64,000 nucleotides of DNA from an uncultured Winogradskyella sp. Its GTDB lineage: Bacteria; Bacteroidota; Bacteroidia; Flavobacteriales; Flavobacteriaceae. The position numbers and the translations under genes are program-made. The notes beneath the pieces are model-generated. The model searched no databases. It was given only the letters and a program-made list of their open reading frames with translations, and had not been told where the DNA came from. The stretch's first letter is position 1, and every line of letters starts with the position of its first letter. The stretch lies in NCBI RefSeq assembly GCF_947496485.1, contig NZ_CANMCZ010000004.1:248001-312000 (forward strand). Reading direction: 5' to 3'. Positions 63,731 to 64,000 of this stretch are shown piece after piece.

Positions 63731-64000
63731 TTTCGAGGATGAAACTTGTTTAGGACATCACTCAAATGAGAGCGATCCACATGCATATAAATTTCTGTCG
63801 TAGTAATACTCTCATGACCAAGCATCATCTGTATAGCTCTAAGGTCTGCACCATTCTCTAATAAATGTGTCGCAAAGGAGTGTCTAAAAGTATGAGGTGA
63901 GACATTTTTATTTAAGCCAGATTTTTCTACAAGCTTTTTTATAACTGTAAAAATCATAGCACGTGTTAGCTTTTTTCCTTTATAATTTAAAAATAAAATA
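63727..64000 (-). CDS. xerD: Tyrosine recombinase XerD, C-terminal part only
   Basis: The frame runs off the end of the window, so only the last 91 or so residues are seen. They contain the catalytic HTFRHSFATHLL (His and Arg), the LGH segment and the nucleophile Tyr in TEIYMHVD, followed by a short tail. XerC/XerD resolve chromosome dimers at dif. A plain phage-type integrase cannot be ruled out, but the match to XerD is close and the neighbourhood is housekeeping. Confidence 0.9.
   Translation of the reverse strand, partial: ILFLNYKGKKLTRAMIFTVIKKLVEKSGLNKNVSPHTFRHSFATHLLENGADLRAIQMMLGHESITTTEIYMHVDRSHLSDVLNKFHPRK

Noticed and set aside
63727..64000. Tyrosine recombinase as integrase of a mobile element
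   Set aside because: The visible part matches XerD closely and the surroundings are housekeeping genes; there is no att-like repeat nearby.
1..64000. tRNA genes, rRNA genes and CRISPR arrays
   Set aside because: No tRNA T-arm context, rRNA stretch or regularly spaced repeat array was found on reading through both strands.

Overview
The window is a low-GC stretch of a chromosome from a marine-type member of the Flavobacteriaceae (Bacteroidetes). Four things support this: promoters of the Bacteroidetes form (TAnnTTTG -7 box), the gliding genes gldF and gldG, DUF families typical of flavobacteria beside housekeeping genes, and a 6S RNA of the flavobacterial type between zapA and rny. No tRNA, rRNA, CRISPR array or complete insertion sequence was seen.

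Layout. (1) 1-6942 is a copper/silver resistance operon: the end of a CusA-like RND pump, a TolC-like channel, a CPC-type copper ATPase, a DUF305 protein, a CusB-like adaptor and an HMA lipoprotein. (2) 6980-8740 is almost gene-free and full of imperfect direct and inverted repeats, like the edge of an integrated mobile element. (3) 8748-21480 holds a DUF6266 gene, a methyltransferase and a two-protein NRPS/PKS assembly line, A-PCP-KS-AT-ACP-aminotransferase followed by C-A-PCP-TE. The second A domain carries a glycine-type code. (4) 21672-37160 is a sulfur/redox/efflux region: rhodanese, cytochrome c, thioredoxin, several small or unknown proteins, a TolC-HlyD-RND pump with PII-like and DUF2892 partners, a FadL-type porin, and an SQR-TusE-DsrE2 operon. 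(5) 37252-64000 is ordinary chromosome: dnaN, gldG, gldF, phoH, purC, rocD, an Smr protein, a cysteine desulfurase, a TonB receptor, an M23 peptidase, zapA, 6S RNA, rny and the end of xerD.

The most striking observation is in region 4. Nine promoters, one of them on the minus strand, each carry a 14-bp palindrome of the form nTRAY-N4-RTYAn. In all nine its centre lies exactly 36.5 bases from the last base of a -7 box (TAnnTTTG or a close variant). That spacing is what a Crp/Fnr-type class II activator would need. The nine promoters serve the rhodanese, a 56-residue membrane protein, a gene-less transcript (candidate small RNA), the DUF6799 gene, the DUF2202 gene, the DUF4405 gene, the TolC-HlyD-RND operon, the FadL porin and the SQR-TusE-DsrE2 operon. 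I infer one regulon that joins sulfide oxidation and persulfide relay with a dedicated efflux pump and an sRNA. The regulator itself is not in the window. At four places a rho-independent hairpin abuts one of these palindromes directly, which gives a repeated hairpin-operator module.

All calls rest on reading motifs and the sequence by eye. No database search was run.
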